Positions 10,713-24,404 are shown, counted from the first letter of the stretch. The stretch is 64,000 nt of DNA from Symbiodinium natans (GCA_905221605.1 CAJNDS010000236.1:62001-126000); one strand, 5' to 3'. Notes: a model not told the origin generated them from the sequence alone. Program-made: numbers and translations.

Positions 10713-12660
10713 TCAGCAAGCGGGATGTACAGCAAGAATCGGTGGGTCAAAATCGCCCCTGCTGCGGTAGTAGATTACAGAAAACCGCTCCCCAGTGTAG
10801 CCAGAGACCCAGTGAGGAAAGCGACCATCAATGCATGCCAGGCGGTTGCGCGTGTCCAGTACATGAACTAAATTTGGGTTTTCTTCAACGCACAGCTCCC
10901 CACCCTCTTCAAAACTCCCCGTCGACAGCGCGTACTGCACCGATAGGTCGTTCTGATCTACATGCGGGCTCCCTCGGAAATTCTTTGTCACTGCCAAAGC
11001 CGTGAAATGAAACGCGGCGGCCTTCGGAGATGCCTCACGCAGCACTTCTCCAGCCAGAGCCCACAGCTCACCCAGCAAGCGCTCATCACCCCAGGACTCC
11101 GCAAACTTCGCGGCCTGAGCGGCCCTCAAGATGATGTAGCCCGATGCATTCACACTTGGCCGGGCATTCTCTTCAAACTTGACGCGCCGCAATACTGCCA
11201 GCAGGCGACTGAGAGGACTGAGAGGCTCTGTCTGAAGCGGGAGGCCCTTCGAAGCCTGGAAGATACGGGCTTGAGACTTGTACGCCTCACATAAGGCCCG
11301 GACCAGTTCGCCGCGGCGCCGCTCCTTGAAGCCCGTGAGGAAAAACTCCGTGGGAGCAACCGGCCGTACCTCTTGTCCAAAGTAAACTAGGCGCTCCTCC
11401 ATTTGCTCCAGCGTCAAGGCCTCCAGTTGCGAGGCTAGGTCGGGCTGCGCACCTGCAACATGCCTTGTTCATTGTTGGGCTAATAGTAAAAAGTCAATAG
11501 TTTATTACTTACATCGGGTTTAAGTACCCTTAAAGATGATAAATGTTACCGTATGTTACCCAACTATGACAAAGGTGCAGTGCTCCTTCCGGCGCTGCAT
11601 CACCAGCAGCTTCGCAGGTCTCCGACACAGCTGGCGCCGGTTGCGCGCAGCCCTTCCGGACCTTCCGGGCAGCGAAGAAGATCATTCCTGTATTGCCCCG
11701 TTTCTTAAGGCGCCCATCTGTAAGGATTGCATGCCCATGTTCATCAAAGTCAGGCATGCGACCGCGAATTGTGAGCTTAAAGCCATGCAGCTCGAGAGCC
11801 CTCCTGGCATCATCCCACATGTCTCGGTGGCGGTTGTGGGCCCAATCCCACTCTGCAACCAGCCGTCGCACAACTCCGAAGTCCTGGATAGATGCCAAGT
11901 ACCGTTCTGCCCCCTCAGCATCAATCTTAATTACCGAGGGGCTGTATGTTGTAATAAGTTCCTGCAACGTCACGCACTCCACTGGAATGGTTACGTCCGC
12001 GTGGCTGCGCGTGGCAAAAAGTGACGCAAAAAACAGGCGAGAAGGATTGTTGGTGCCCCGGTGCGCATAGAGATCGCGCTTGCCGCACGACTCAGCCAGC
12101 GCCTTGTTCACAAGTGTAGCCCTCGGGCTGGAAGCAAGGTTACTGGACAAGAGGCCGAAAGTTACGGGATGCGGTTCCACACAAACCACAGAAACCCCAA
12201 GAGTCTTCAAAGCCAAAGCTGATGCCGTGCCAACGTGTGCTCCGATGTCCAGCACAATGTCGCCAGAGCAAAGGGTGCAAGCTTTACCAGGGGCAAAGCC
12301 ATAGCAATTGGAATTTACAACGTCTTTCATGACGCTCACCTCGCTCTCAGGCATTAGGATCTCCAGCTGTTCTGAGCCAAGTGAAGGACAGCAGCTCCGC
12401 ACAAGCCGCCCTTCGGGGTTCTCCACATTCTCCAAGTTCTGACTCAGAATCTCTTCAGATTGCAGCAAAGCCAAGAACTCCTGCAAGAACTCGAGGCTAT
12501 GCTTGGCGGGATCCTGGATCCCGTTGCCAAGTGATCCACAATAGTGTCGCCACCCTTCTCGAGCGATGTCACTACTCCGTTGTTGGGTTTTGACGGCTTC
12601 CACAAGCAAACCATGGGGGCCGTGAGACCTCATTGGAACGTGACGGACATGCCGTTTCAA
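10713..12660 (-). CDS. FkbM-family methyltransferase fused to 2OG-Fe(II) oxygenase-like domain
   Basis: Two exons, 12660-11579 and 11463-10713, join in phase (CT + G) through a 115-bp GC-AG intron to give about 610 residues. Exon 1 is an FkbM-type (Methyltransf_21) SAM-dependent methyltransferase: motif I VLDIGAHVG at residues 136-144, VEPHP at 161-165 and KIDAEGAE at 245-252. An Ala/Pro-rich linker follows. Exon 2 ends in a double-stranded-helix dioxygenase signature: HVD (His152-x-Asp154 of this exon's main frame, counted from 11417), a second His in GRFPHWV (202) and Arg in GERFSVIYY (211), i.e. the HxD...H...R set for Fe(II) and 2-oxoglutarate. The substrate is unknown. FkbM enzymes often O-methylate sugars or small molecules; the oxygenase could hydroxylate the same or another substrate. 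The start at 12660 is the first Met; an upstream exon is possible. If the intron were misread, these would be two tandem genes. Confidence 0.75.
11464..11578 (-). repeat. Introner-like element, family 2 (intron of FkbM-2OG gene)
   Basis: 115-bp GC-AG intron. It shares with the 112-bp UAP1 intron at 45296-45407, in order: CTTTG(T/C)CATAGTTGGG near the donor, TTTAAGGGTACT in the middle, and CCCA-C-ATGA---AG at the acceptor. Confidence 0.85.
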
Positions 12661-15600
12661 TCTAGTGCGGATGATGTCGATCTGGCCAGCTACTAGCTTA
12701 AAGCCTCAGAAGATGGAACGTATGCCCCACCAACAACTAGGTAGCTAGGTCCTAACAAGGTCCAAGCCCTCCTGCTGCGTTGCCGCATCATCCCCTTCTC
12801 ATGGTAGGGTGGCTTGAGCACCATCCGGCTCGATCAAGCACGGTTTCCAAAAACATGATGCACACGAAAACAAACAAAGTGTGAGACGAAGTCCCCTCGA
12901 CCGCTGCCAAAGGGGCTCGAAAGCGGGGAGGTGGCGGCACTTACTCCACCTGCCAAGCCAGCACACATCTTCTCTGCGGCATTCTGCAGCGACCCAAGGC
13001 CACCGAAACCATCCGAAACCTGCCTGAAGGCAGCTGCGTCTCTGCATCTGCCTCGCCATCGTGAGAGAGTGCTCTCTCTGCTCAGCTAGGCAAGAGGCCC
13101 AGGTCTGCTTGGTCGGTGCTGCGCGAAACCAAGTCCTACTACATGAAATGAATTCCTGAGCAACTCCTTTGCACTTCAACGATTCTTGCTGGTGAGTGCT
13201 TTAGCGATGGACACCCTTCCTATCTCTTGAAGCCTGGCCTGAATGCCAGAATCGCCTCTCGAGATGCATCGCGGCCGCTTTTGCCTTGTTGTTGACAGGC
13301 GACGAGTGGCTGTGGCTGCATGTTGGGTCAGTTGGTGCCGTGGTCTCGCATGGCCGTTTTCAAGGGTTCAACCTCCAAATTCCGACGAAAGCCTCTACTC
13401 TTCCTTCATGCGTCGAAAGACAGGTTCTGAAAAGCCTGCGTCCTCATGCAAAGCTGTCCCTGCTTGGTTCAAGACTAGCAGCTGACCCTCCTTGGCCTTG
13501 GTCGGTCGCACGTCCTTTTGCTCCAGCTCCTCTTGTCAGGTACCATTGGACCATATGGGACTACGTTGGACTAGTCCCTGGCGAGTCCGGGGGAAATGCC
13601 AGTAAAAGGGACCATTGGTGGCAAAAACTTTTTTGGAGGGTTTCCGTAGCTAGGGTTACCTTATTTGGGTCCTAATTATGGGGGTCTATTGGTGCCCCCT
13701 TCTTTTCACAAACCCCCATACATCTCCAGCCCTGGTCACCCGATTCCCATCGCTAGCTGAGGCTTCTGGGCCTGCAAGATGCACTGCAGCAAATCCACAT
13801 CGAGGTACTGCAGCCTGGTTTTTACATGCATGGAGGCAGGTTTATGAGAAAAAGGGTACCCCTAAAGCAGACCCCCAAACAGCAGGATCCCCTTATGTTA
13901 AGGACCCCAATTGGTACCCCTCATAGCGTAAACCCCCCATACGGGTGTTTGCGTATATACATGCACACGTACAGACATACATATGTATATATATATATAT
14001 GTATGTCCTAGGAAGCTCTTGTTTCCAGTCTCTCCTTTCGAAATGTCCAGTGTCGAGCTCCTCTAGCAACCAACCAGTTCAACGGTAGTCATCCGATGTT
14101 TCTTGCAGAAAGGTGGCCCTGTCATCGTCGTCATGTGTCTCGGAAGAGGCGGATTTGCACGAAGGTGCGAATCCGGGAGCTTTTACCTATGGATCTCACT
14201 TTACACCTGCACAAGAGCTCGAGAGCACCTTTAGAGCACGAACGTGCCTCGGGCCAGCACACGAATCAAAGCTGCCACTGCCCAAGCTGCAGCTCGCCAA
14301 AAAGGCTGAAGACTTCCACTAAAATCTCCAAATATCCCGGACATCTTTTCACCTCAAGCTTCAAGCTTCGATGCCGCAGCCGCATGACCTGTCAAATCTA
14401 CTCGGTCGAGTGGGTGGGCCATCACTGTAGCCTCCAAGTAGGGTTGGACTGGGCAGCGTGAGCTCTTGAGAATTGCAAGGCCAAGCAAAACACCGAGCTG
14501 CGTCTGGCCTAGGCCCTTTGCCCAACCCTACATTCCACCCCTGCGGGTGAAGCCAAAATGCTAGCGCCACTACAGGCGCAGTGGGCTTGAATTCTATGCA
14601 CAAGGGCGCGCGCCCCCCGCCTCAAACAGACCGGGGACCCTCTACCCGCTGAACTCCTTCCAGGCGTAGCAACCGGGTGCACTGCAGCGGCAGGAGACAC
14701 ATTCTTTCGAACTGATGGCCAAGAATCAGGTGTCGGCCGCCACAGCACAGCCACAAGCTAGCAGATCTGTTCTGGAAAGGGCAATGAGTATGCTGGAGCA
14801 CTTCTTAGGTGCTCCAGCTTGGCCCTGCACCCCGGGTTCTTACGGAAGCTTTGTGCCACCGTGTCAATGGACAAAAGAGCCTTGGGCAGGCAAGTCCTCG
14901 ACGATTTGACTGCTTTCCTGCGTTTCTTCACAGTTCACACCTATCCAAAACTACATTTGGAGGACTTGACAGGCAGATGCCACAACTCAAAGGCTTTACT
15001 GAGATGCCATGAGGCTACCAGCGATCTACTCAGGCCTCTGGTCGGACCCCTGCGCTGCAGCCCATGACCAGCTCAGTGCCAGTGGCTTGAGCTCTTCCCC
15101 AAAAAGTGAAGCAGTCTCAAAACTGTTGAATAGTGTGACAACGCCAGATGGAAGAGCCAAAACACACGGGCTCATAGTTCTGGCTTCGAGACGGAGCTTT
15201 CATTTCTGAAAAAGATGGTGCGAAGCTCGCTGGCACATTGGGAAGGACATGCAAGGGATGATGTCATCCTTTCCATCTCGTCCAGCTCAAGCGTGCTAAG
15301 TTAAACAATGAGATGGGTCAGTTGGGACAGCTGAAGCCACATCTTCAATCAGCTCTTTCAAGGATCCGGGAAGTTCTGGGGTATTGCTGCACATGCTCCA
15401 AAACCCTACCTCAACTATGTTGGCGGAAAGCTTGTGCCCTGATCATCTGAAAGATCTGACAATTCTCCGAGCTACATGCTTGATCCAGGCTGTTGTAGTA
15501 CCTGTTGCTTGCTGCACGCGGGCCGCGTCTTTTGGAGTCTTATGCAACACCTGAAGAATGAAGTATGAATGCCCTTATCGCACAGCAGCATGCAAAGCAA

Positions 15601-18050
15601 AAGCTCCATCTGGACAGACTCCTTGGTTGTTGCTGGCTTGTATAGGATTGGGTGTGCAATGCTCCGACCATGTCGGAAGCAACTTATCACCTTTTCACGG
15701 TTTGGTGGATGCTCTGCGCACAAGAAGAAAGCGGACCAGTGCTGCGAAGGCTCGACTGGGGAGACCTGCGGCTTCCCTCCTCTCTGAGAGACCCCGCAGC
15801 TTGCCACATCAAAGGTGCTGTACAGAAATGGCCTCAGCAAAGCGGCAGAGCAATCGTTGAAGACTAAGAGCATGCTAGTAGCACGCTTACACTTTAGTGC
15901 TTAACCCCGATGAACTGCCTGGGCCAAAGCAAGATCATGCAAGATCTCGCAACGTGGAGACACTTGAAGTTGAGATAGCTGTTGCATTCGCCAGGGCGCG
16001 TGTGCCCCGTAGTCGGCTCTGCTGTGTGGGGCACGTCAGACCCGCGCCCTGCGCATCAGCGTCACGTCAACGGCATCTGACACAGACATAGGAGACATCC
16101 GACGATCCGACTAGCTACACCAGTGTAGAACGCAAACAGCAGAAGACACTGCAAGAGCATTGCACCAAACGCACTCCCCAAGACCCCCCCAAAGCCCCAA
16201 AAAGAGACCACAGGTCCGCACGAAACGAAATGGCCATTTGCAGCGCCGCGAGATGCCACTCCCCTTAGCCTTAGGCCTTAGAATAGTCGCACGAAGCGAA
16301 CCCATCCAACAGCCCAAAACGCAGCAAAGCACCCGCCCGACAAGCCCTCCTCCACGAAAGCGCCACTTGGCACCCTCCGCAAGGCCCACAAATACGCTGT
16401 TTGCACATGACAGGTTTCGGGAGCTTCCCCGCAACAGCTCTGCAGGCATACTGCGCCTGGGCGAGCGCACGATTTTGGTCCAAAATGTGAAACCGGCCTT
16501 AAGCAGGGGGCAAAGTCCCGAGCGGGCGCACCGCACAGGTCCAGCAATCTGGGCCCTTTCAGTCTGGTTGGCCCCCTAGAATGTGCGGGGCCTCGCAGCC
16601 ACCCCTATGGACCTCCTGTGGGACCCCTACGAATTTTCCTGTGGGTCCTTTGTCCTAAACTCTTGTGCAGCAAATCATCTGCACGCATGGGTCTGCAACG
16701 CCCGTGCCTGTGCCCAACATCCAGCCACCGATGTGAACGACTGCTTTGAGGCGCCAGCAGACGAAGGTAAATTAAAGAAAAGTGTCCGTGTCCCCCGTGG
16801 GGGCCGCCAAACAATCACAGCAAATAATCAAAAATGTTCGAAGCCCTATTGTAGGGTTTCGAAGCGTTTGGAGGCCTGAAAGTCTAAAGCCTGCGTAACT
16901 GGTTCGGCCGCAGGGTTGTTCTTGGTCACCCTGCGAGGGTTGAAAGTTAAGGGCTTCAAGTCTCTTTGGGCTTGGGGATATCGAGGCCTGCATTTCGGTA
17001 ATGCTCCTTGTCGCTACACTTTCCTGAGATTCATCCAGTAAGCGCGAAGCCTACTGGTTCTTCCGGCTCTAAGATCCTCGCAGCTCTGCACTGATTGTTT
17101 CTTCTGGCTACACTGCCCTGAGCTCAGATGTCTGCAGCTTTTCTGTGTGTGAGAGCTCTAGTTTTGTTGGGCTTTTCGGCCCAGAATAAAAGGAAAGCCT
17201 CCCCACCAACCAATGAATCAAACAGGTCCTGGTTCTTCAGATTGCTTACCTCTTGGCTTCCAGGATCAGTGGCTACGGAAACGCACCTGAATTTTTACTA
17301 CGGTGCCCCCTCCCCTCGCCCTATGAAGGCTTTCCCGCGCCATGGAACTTAGCAAGAACTGTGCGAGAGAGAAAGCAAGTCAAAAAGGCGATCAACCCTG
17401 CACGAAGTTTTCTGCACCCAACTACGCATCCCTGCCGGCTGGTCCTTTAGGTCGAGATGGAAGACGACCCAGGATAGTTCATTGCAGCCTCAGATATGAA
17501 GCCACTGGCCAACGGCTAACTATTATCCATGGCGGCAGAGCTCTGGAGGACACTGCACCATGCACGATCGTCTGCATTGGAACATAGCCATGAACGACGC
17601 GCAACTTGCTCAAACTTCTCTATGCGCTTTCGATCTCCACCTAAGCTTGGCAAGCACTTTGGCATGACATGGCCCACCACTAGAAAGGGAAATCATTCAC
17701 GATTCGCCTGCTGCAAATGTTCGTCCGTTTGTGCCAAGGGTCCCCGATGCTGAGCGCACCCCCATGCAGTTCTCTACGCCAGTCTACCGGCAACTCGAAG
17801 ACCTGACCACAGCGTCGAGTAAGCCAAGCAAGCGCTCTTCCCCTCGCATCGGTCCATGGCCTCAGTGGTGCACTGCCCGGCCGGGCTGGAAACGGGGCCA
17901 AAGCGATGGGTACCAAAGAGGAAGTAGACGTTGCAGTCTCCCGCCTGCCAGGCTCAGTATTGTTTGGGCCTACCTGATGTGAACTGGCATGCGCGTTGGC
18001 CCGCCCCCAAAGCTATCCACAGACAATGCTCTCAATCCCACACATACTAC
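12661..18050. other. No convincing gene
   Basis: Short overlapping frames only. The region holds two small repeat elements (about 13630-13725 and 13854-13942), a short TATG microsatellite at 13975-14005, and GC-rich anonymous DNA. Short exons could be missed. Confidence 0.5.
13854..13942 (-). repeat. Short dispersed element, family 3
   Basis: The minus strand reads GGGTTTACGCTATGAGGGGT, then TTGGGGTCCTTA, AAGGGGATCCTGCTGTTTGG and GGGTCTGC. The same order occurs on the plus strand near 60868-60945 and 34066-34145. Confidence 0.7.
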
Positions 18051-18051
18051 C

Positions 18052-18103
18052 CCTAAAACCCTGAACCCTAAACCCTGAACCCGAAACCCTAAACCCTAAA
18101 CCC
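18052..18103 (-). repeat. Interstitial CCCTAAA repeat, degenerate
   Basis: CCCTAAA, CCCTGAA and CCCGAAA heptamers on the plus strand. Confidence 0.85.
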
Positions 18104-21100
18104 GCACAAACGTTGCAAAAGCCCTAAGCTGTGTGCCTTCGCATTGCCCGAGATCTTCAGCTGCAAGGAGCCGAACTTCGGCAGGTCATCACAGGCCTCT
18201 TCAAGGGTGCGCCCATGGACACGGTCCGCACGGCTTGTAGAGGCATGAGCAAGTCGGCACAACCAACAGTCCTCTACAGGATGCTGCTGTCCCTCGCAAA
18301 TGGTCATCTCATACATGTGCTGAGATTTTCATGGTGATACAAGTCCGGTATGGACGACACCGAATCTGGCAGCTGGCTGCTATCTAAAGTCGCGAAAGTC
18401 TTTCAAGGCAGGATAGCTGCCCGTCCCATATGCACAACCCAACCAATACCAAACACCAAAGTCCGCAACCCGACTCAGGATGACCTGGCTCTTCTTGTGC
18501 TTCTTGGTCGTTCTGCAGTACTCCGTCATCCACTGCTTTCCAGGCGCAAAGATCCTCTGCCAAGCGATCTCAGGCAATCACATCCCGAGCATTTCCAAAC
18601 CTTTTGGTCGTGTGGACAGTGCGGACGAGTGGCACCCTGACATCCTCCAGCTCTCCCACCTGCGAGCTCCCAGATTTTAGAGGTCACTGCCAGCTTTCCC
18701 CCCCACAGTGATTTCAATGCCCCGCAGCCCTGCCAACGCACCTGGAAAGGCTGGGAAACGAGTGGGCAGCCACAGGCAGACTTGAACTTCGCCTTGGCAA
18801 GGAAACTGGGAGGCTCCACTTCTTGGAGGGAGTGAAAATCCATGGAACGGCTCGGTTTGAAGCACCTATTGCCTTGCTTGCGCCTCACAGGGCTTGTCCG
18901 TTGTAGTGGCTGGCTATGTTTGCTCCGGAAGATATGGTCGACCTGGTCTACCATCCAGCATTCAATCGCTCAGATTAACTCGCAAGTCGCGAAACCGTCA
19001 TTGGATCTGTGGTCGGGAAGCGTCATGAAAAATTAAGGGGGTGTCAGCGTGTCACGTGTCAAATTGATGATGTCGCGCATTGCTGATTTGGATTTGTTGG
19101 TTTTTGTAGATGATTTTCAGTGGGGTTTTCTGGGTGAGGGAGAGTGGGGAGCTACGGGGACGAAGAAGTCAGAAGTCACTCACCGGTTCATAGATGACCA
19201 GAAGCAAGGTATCAAGATAGTCGCATTTTGTGCAGACAGACATGGCGCAAAGACTCATTGCTCCTTCCATGTTCTATAAAGCAGCATTGCTCGGCTACTT
19301 TATGGAACTTCTTTCTTCCGACCCGTTCTGTTTAACATCCATGAAAAATGTGGTTTCTTGCTTTGGCGACGGCGTTCACCAAGCAACTGTTGGCAATCTT
19401 GTGCCTTCCCCCTCCTTCGCCCCCGCCGCACAACAAAACATTCAGAACAAATCTCTCCTCGGCACAGTAAGGCATGCCGGCCGAGGTTCGTTTGGATTCA
19501 GGACTTGCCACTGCAGCTCCTGCATAATCTTGGACAGGCTTCTTGCACGGGCTTCTTGCACAGCCCATGTCCGTTATCATCATTCTGGCTTTTCCAATCG
19601 CTTGCTGTGCTTCAGGCCCTGAAACCAGACCTTGGAGGCTTCCGCTGGCATCTCGATGGACACCGTCCGAGACAGAGGCTGCCGTGGAGGAGGCACAAGA
19701 CTGGCTAGCGGAAGCCTGGCGTGGAGGCATGCCACCCAGACCCCCTATAGGCCCTAATAGGCCCTAAGCAAAGGCTACGGAGAGCTCGGACATGACATGC
19801 AAATGGCCCAGGGGCGGCAACGGCAGTCCCGGAGGAGGAGGAGCAAGTCCCGGAGGAGGAGCAATGGAAGGACTGAACCTGCCAAACACTCAAGCATGTA
19901 GCTGCAATGTCTCTGCCACTAGCCCACATAGCTGACAAAGGACTTCATGCCCGATGTCAAGGCATGGATCCTGAAGTCGGAAGAGGCGACGGCACGCCGA
20001 GCACAAGCCAGCGTGCCATGGTCACCGGCTAACTCTACTAGCCCACCAAGGCACTGCATGAGCCCTGTTGGCGAGGAGGATCGGATGGAGGACAGGCTCT
20101 GTGACGAAGCAGGGGAAGGTGTCCTTGGCTTGAATCTTGCGGCTGGGCAGGCGCCAAACGTGGCCGCATTCGTGCACAATCAAACTTGGCCACAAATGGC
20201 AAGATCAAAACTCTTGCCGTGAAGGGTCTCAGTGTCTGAGGAACACGTAGAGTCCCGCATGGCGCAGCCTTTGACTTTCCTCACGCACGCTGTGTGACTG
20301 TTAAGGAGGGAGCCTGGAAACAAGCTTAACAAGGTTAAAAGGTAGACATAGGGGGTAAGGGGGAGGTTTGTGCTTGGTGGTGGCTGAGGTGACCAAAATA
20401 GAACCAGGCTTCAAGTGCGTGAGTTCACGGAGAATGCATTGTGCGAGCACCGTGTCGTCCAGGGTTGCAGCCATGGCTGTGGGGGCGCGAGAATGGACAC
20501 TTCAACGCACGCAAGTGATGTTTGAGCTGGAGTGTTGCTGAGGTTCCAGGCACGGTCAACAGTCAATTGCTGACCAAGAAAGTCATCCAACACTTCGCGA
20601 ATCAGCCGCAGGCTCAGCTTACCCACAAGAAAATTGCGGCTGGCAGGTCTCCTTTCGCCCCTGCATCACAGCCTGTCAGTCCTATTTACATGCGACTTTG
20701 GCTACTGGCCTCGACATCTGTTCCGTTGATCCCCGCGAAGTGTGGGAGCGGGCAGACGACAATCCACCAACTAACTATCACCAGTGTGAGAGTTTGCCCG
20801 ATCTCGCCAACTTGGGTTTGGACCAGACTCTGCTGAAGCAGGTCTCTATTGTGTACTGGAAGAGTGGCCGGGTGATGAGGCGGCTCCCCCCAACTTTCAA
20901 CATTCACAAGGCTTCGAAAGCAACCAGGCCGGCGGGGCAGTATTGAAAGGAAGGTGCAATGAGCCACGTGGCAGTTGGGGGGCCGGGCCGTGATCGTTGC
21001 ATGTGCTGGCATGTCTTTTGCCGCACGTAAGGTGCAACCTTGCTGCGCTCACTTGGTCCCTGCCACGCTGGCATCAGCCCTGGACCTTGTTCACCTGTGC

Positions 21101-21164
21101 ACAGAAGGTGCAGGAGAAACTCGGGGAAACCGCTGCGGTCAAGGCTTTAGTCCCTGCCGTGGCT

Positions 21165-21690
21165 CTAGGGGTGGCCGGATTTGTCAAGATGCTGTTGCGT
21201 CGTTGAGTCAGCATTCTTTGGCTGCATGTCTACATGATACTTGCTGCTACTTGAGAGTGCACGAGCACTAAATCCCAGACAAATCAAGCCCCGCGCCTTC
21301 GCATTTTCTGGTGGTCCACCTGTCACGATCACCTCGCCATTGTCCCCAAACTTGATGGAGGCCTTCAACAATCCGCAACGAATCGACTTCACGAAAATCT
21401 CTGGGCTGGCCGCTTGTGGCACACACATTGCACAGTGGTGCCCGGATACCGTTGCGACCAAGCAGCAGGAATGTAGTGAATATTCGGCTGCCAGTATAGG
21501 CCACCTGCCCCAGACAACGCCGCCACACAGCATCTCTCATGCAATCACCGTCCCTGAGCCATGCAGTGTCAAGAAACCTAAGGTCGCGGCCCTCACACTG
21601 AGGTAAGTTCATGGTGTAGCGGACCTTGGCCCTCTGCTCCTCCTTTTCCTTTGGAAAACATACGCTTGAATGTTGGAACAACCTGCTCAT
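21165..21690 (-). CDS. Unassigned ORF cluster
   Basis: Two minus-strand frames look protein-like: 21690-21268 (140 codons, contains LPQCEGRDLRFLDTAW) and 21533-21165 (contains IKFGDNGEVIVTGGPPENAK). A third, 21871-21593, has FFKSSNAQNVMRLSAQAAVK. They overlap in different frames, so at most some parts are real exons. I do not recognise the family. The MITE-like element at 21873-21977 lies just upstream. Confidence 0.25.
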
Positions 21691-21872
21691 TCGCTTGCTT
21701 GGGGGACATCGCCGGCTTCACAGCGGCTTGAGCACTGAGTCTCATCACGTTCTGCGCGTTTGAGCTTTTGAAAAACACTTCGGCTGCCTCAGCACTTGAA
21801 ACCAAGATTCCCAGTGAAGGCGGCTGCGCTCTTGCCTCCAAACATGGGCGCCGGGGAGCAGCAGCATGCAAA

Positions 21873-21977
21873 TTGGGATGTTCCCCCTTATACTAGCCGT
21901 CCTGGCTTAATGGGCAGAATAGTACCCCCTATGGCAATCCCTGTTACGGACTGTTTGTATAAGGGGGAACATCCCAA
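21873..21977. mobile_element. MITE-like element with 21-bp perfect terminal inverted repeats
   Basis: 105 bp flanked by TTGGGATGTTCCCCCTTATAC and its exact reverse complement. No ORF. The interior contains ATAGTACCCCCTAT, whose reverse complement is in the centre of the hairpin at 54891-54951. No clear target-site duplication seen. Confidence 0.75.
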
Positions 21978-22199
21978 CGTGTGTACACGGAAACCGCTTT
22001 AGTCACTGCAGTGCTGCTGCCAAGATGCTCCGACGCATGCTTCTTCTTCAGGGCTTCCTGCCGTCCGGCGGTGCTGCTACGCACTTACGTCTTCTTAAGT
22101 TTTGGTCAGCCTGCCGACTTCTACAACGAGTCGCTCTGCATGCCAGATCCGGCTGTCACGAATGAAACTGCCGAGGCAATTGTCCAGACAATGCAGAAC

Positions 22200-22735
22200 A
22201 CATGCATGCATACATACATACATATCTATACATATGTATATACATATACATATATAGAAAAAATACATATATACATCTATACATATATACATATATACAT
22301 ATATACGTATATACGTATATACATATACATATATACATATATACATATATACATATATACATATATACATATATACATATATACATATATACATATATAC
22401 ATATATGCATATAAACATATATACATATATACCTATATACATCCATACATCTATACATCTATACATCTATACATCTATACATCTATACATCTATACATCT
22501 ATACATCTTTACATCTTTAAATCTATACATCTATACATCTATACATCTATACATCTATACATCTATACATCTATACATCTATACATCTATACATCTATAC
22601 ATATATACGTAGATACATATATACATAGATACATATATACATCTATACATATATACATCTATACATATATACATCTATACATATATACATATATACATCT
22701 ATACATATATACATCTATACATATATACACTCTTA
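22200..22735. repeat. Octamer microsatellite with higher-order structure
   Basis: Three blocks: mainly ATATACAT (about 22207-22435), then CTATACAT (about 22436-22605), then the two alternating (about 22606-22730). Period 8 is not a multiple of 3, so all frames stay open and give Ile/Tyr/Thr/His-rich artefact ORFs. Confidence 0.95.
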
Positions 22736-24404
22736 TATATTATACAAAGGCCTCCTCCAGGCCTAACTCCAAAAAACTATCAAACATCTAAAGATCCCTC
22801 CGGCGTGCAAAACTTAACTCGTTGGTCTGCCTCCCTTCAGGTCACAAGCACAAGCCAACGGTGGCCTGCTCCACAGACTTCACCACTTGCTCTGAGAAGC
22901 CTTCGGACGTTGCGCCACTGAATTGTGAATTGAGGGTCTTCGGATATATTTACTACAAGCGTCGCCACCAGGCCTTACAGACGTGCCGATCATCACCTAT
23001 GCCTACGTGCCACTAAGATGGTCTGTGCTCGGCGCCTGGTTGCCAAAATGCGAACTAGTGGCGAACCGGAGAATCTGACTAACAGCCAACCGGGTGCAAG
23101 GCAGGCTTAACCTCCCACGCGCACGAACAACTTTGGGGCTGCAAGGCCAAGGCACTCTTGTACCTGATGCCCTTCTCCTTCTCCTGGCCATGCTGATACG
23201 CTGGGCTGAGAACCACGCGAGCCGTCTCCAGATCTTGCATGGACACACATGGACCAAGTACTTGCCTCCTAAATCCCTCACAGCATGGGGCCCAATGATG
23301 CACTACACTTTTCCCTAGGCCGATGAAGGTTCACATGACGCAGATAACCTCTGATCTGCACCTTCTCCTAATCTAAAGTGTGATGCTTCTGGGGCCGTTG
23401 ATGGTCATGAGCTCCACAGCACCGGCATTAGGAGTTCGCAAGCGCTGCTACGCTCTGCCCACTTAGGGCCAACTCCTCCCTTTTCAATGTAACGTCAGTA
23501 TTCCTCTTAGAGCATCAACTGTCAAAGCTCCAGGGCTCGGACTAAGCTCTATTTAGCCTTCCTTCAACCTGAGGCCGACATCCTCAACGCAGCTGCTGAG
23601 TCACCACTGGAAGATCAATGCAGCCGATGCAGGACCCTGACACCTGTGACATCCTGCGTCATGTCACCACATGCAGCTGGATCTCTTTCGATGGCGTGCC
23701 TTCGCTTGCAAAGTGTCAAAATCGATGCAGCAATAACCGCCCGCCATCGTCGAGGCCTCACAGGCAACTTGCACGATCTCCAGCAAATTCCAGCACTATC
23801 CAAACGCACTCTGGGACACAGAACGCTTACATGCGATCGCCCCGACCAGCGAAGTCAACAGAGGTTGCACATGGTGGCCGCCTGCTTGAGCTGGAACACA
23901 CATCCCGGACTTTAAGCCAATTGCGGCAGAATGCGACACCACATACAAGCTGGTGCAGCGCAAGGGGCCTAGCATGCTTTCAAACCTTCAAAAGGTATAT
24001 GATCAGGACGGAAGCGCAAATAAACTCGCAAACGAGTCATGTACTGATGCCAATACACTAGCAGTGCCGCAAAGAAGCCGCAAAACCTGGAACGTAAAGC
24101 CCTTTTTTGCATCCGGGCTATGATGTTCTGGCCGGAAAACCAATAGTTTATGCTCACACTCGCACAAGACAGGTAGGGCAACTGTCCAACGAGTTCGTCC
24201 AATCTAAGAAATATAATGGTTCTCTCCTGTTCCGTCGATGCCACACAGGGATGCAAACACATCCAAAAGCACACCATTCAACCCCGACACTGGGACCAAA
24301 CGAAACAGCACTCTTCGATTCAGTCGCCGACCGACTGGCAGCGCGCCCGAGCCCAAACTGCTCACAGCCAGCCACGCCAGAAAGCAGCACGGGGCCATCT
24401 GCAA

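Larger units (their letters stand above)
18104..24404. other. Mostly anonymous DNA
   Basis: No recognised family apart from the items listed separately (21165-21690 ORFs, 21873 element, 22200 microsatellite). A minus-strand piece at 18380-18850 holds AWQRIFAPGKQWMTEY and a further segment resembling 9.1-9.3 kb. A plus-strand frame ending at 21206 (VKALVPAVALGVAGFVKMLL) has a hydrophobic tail and could be a terminal exon, but nothing else supports it. Confidence 0.5.
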
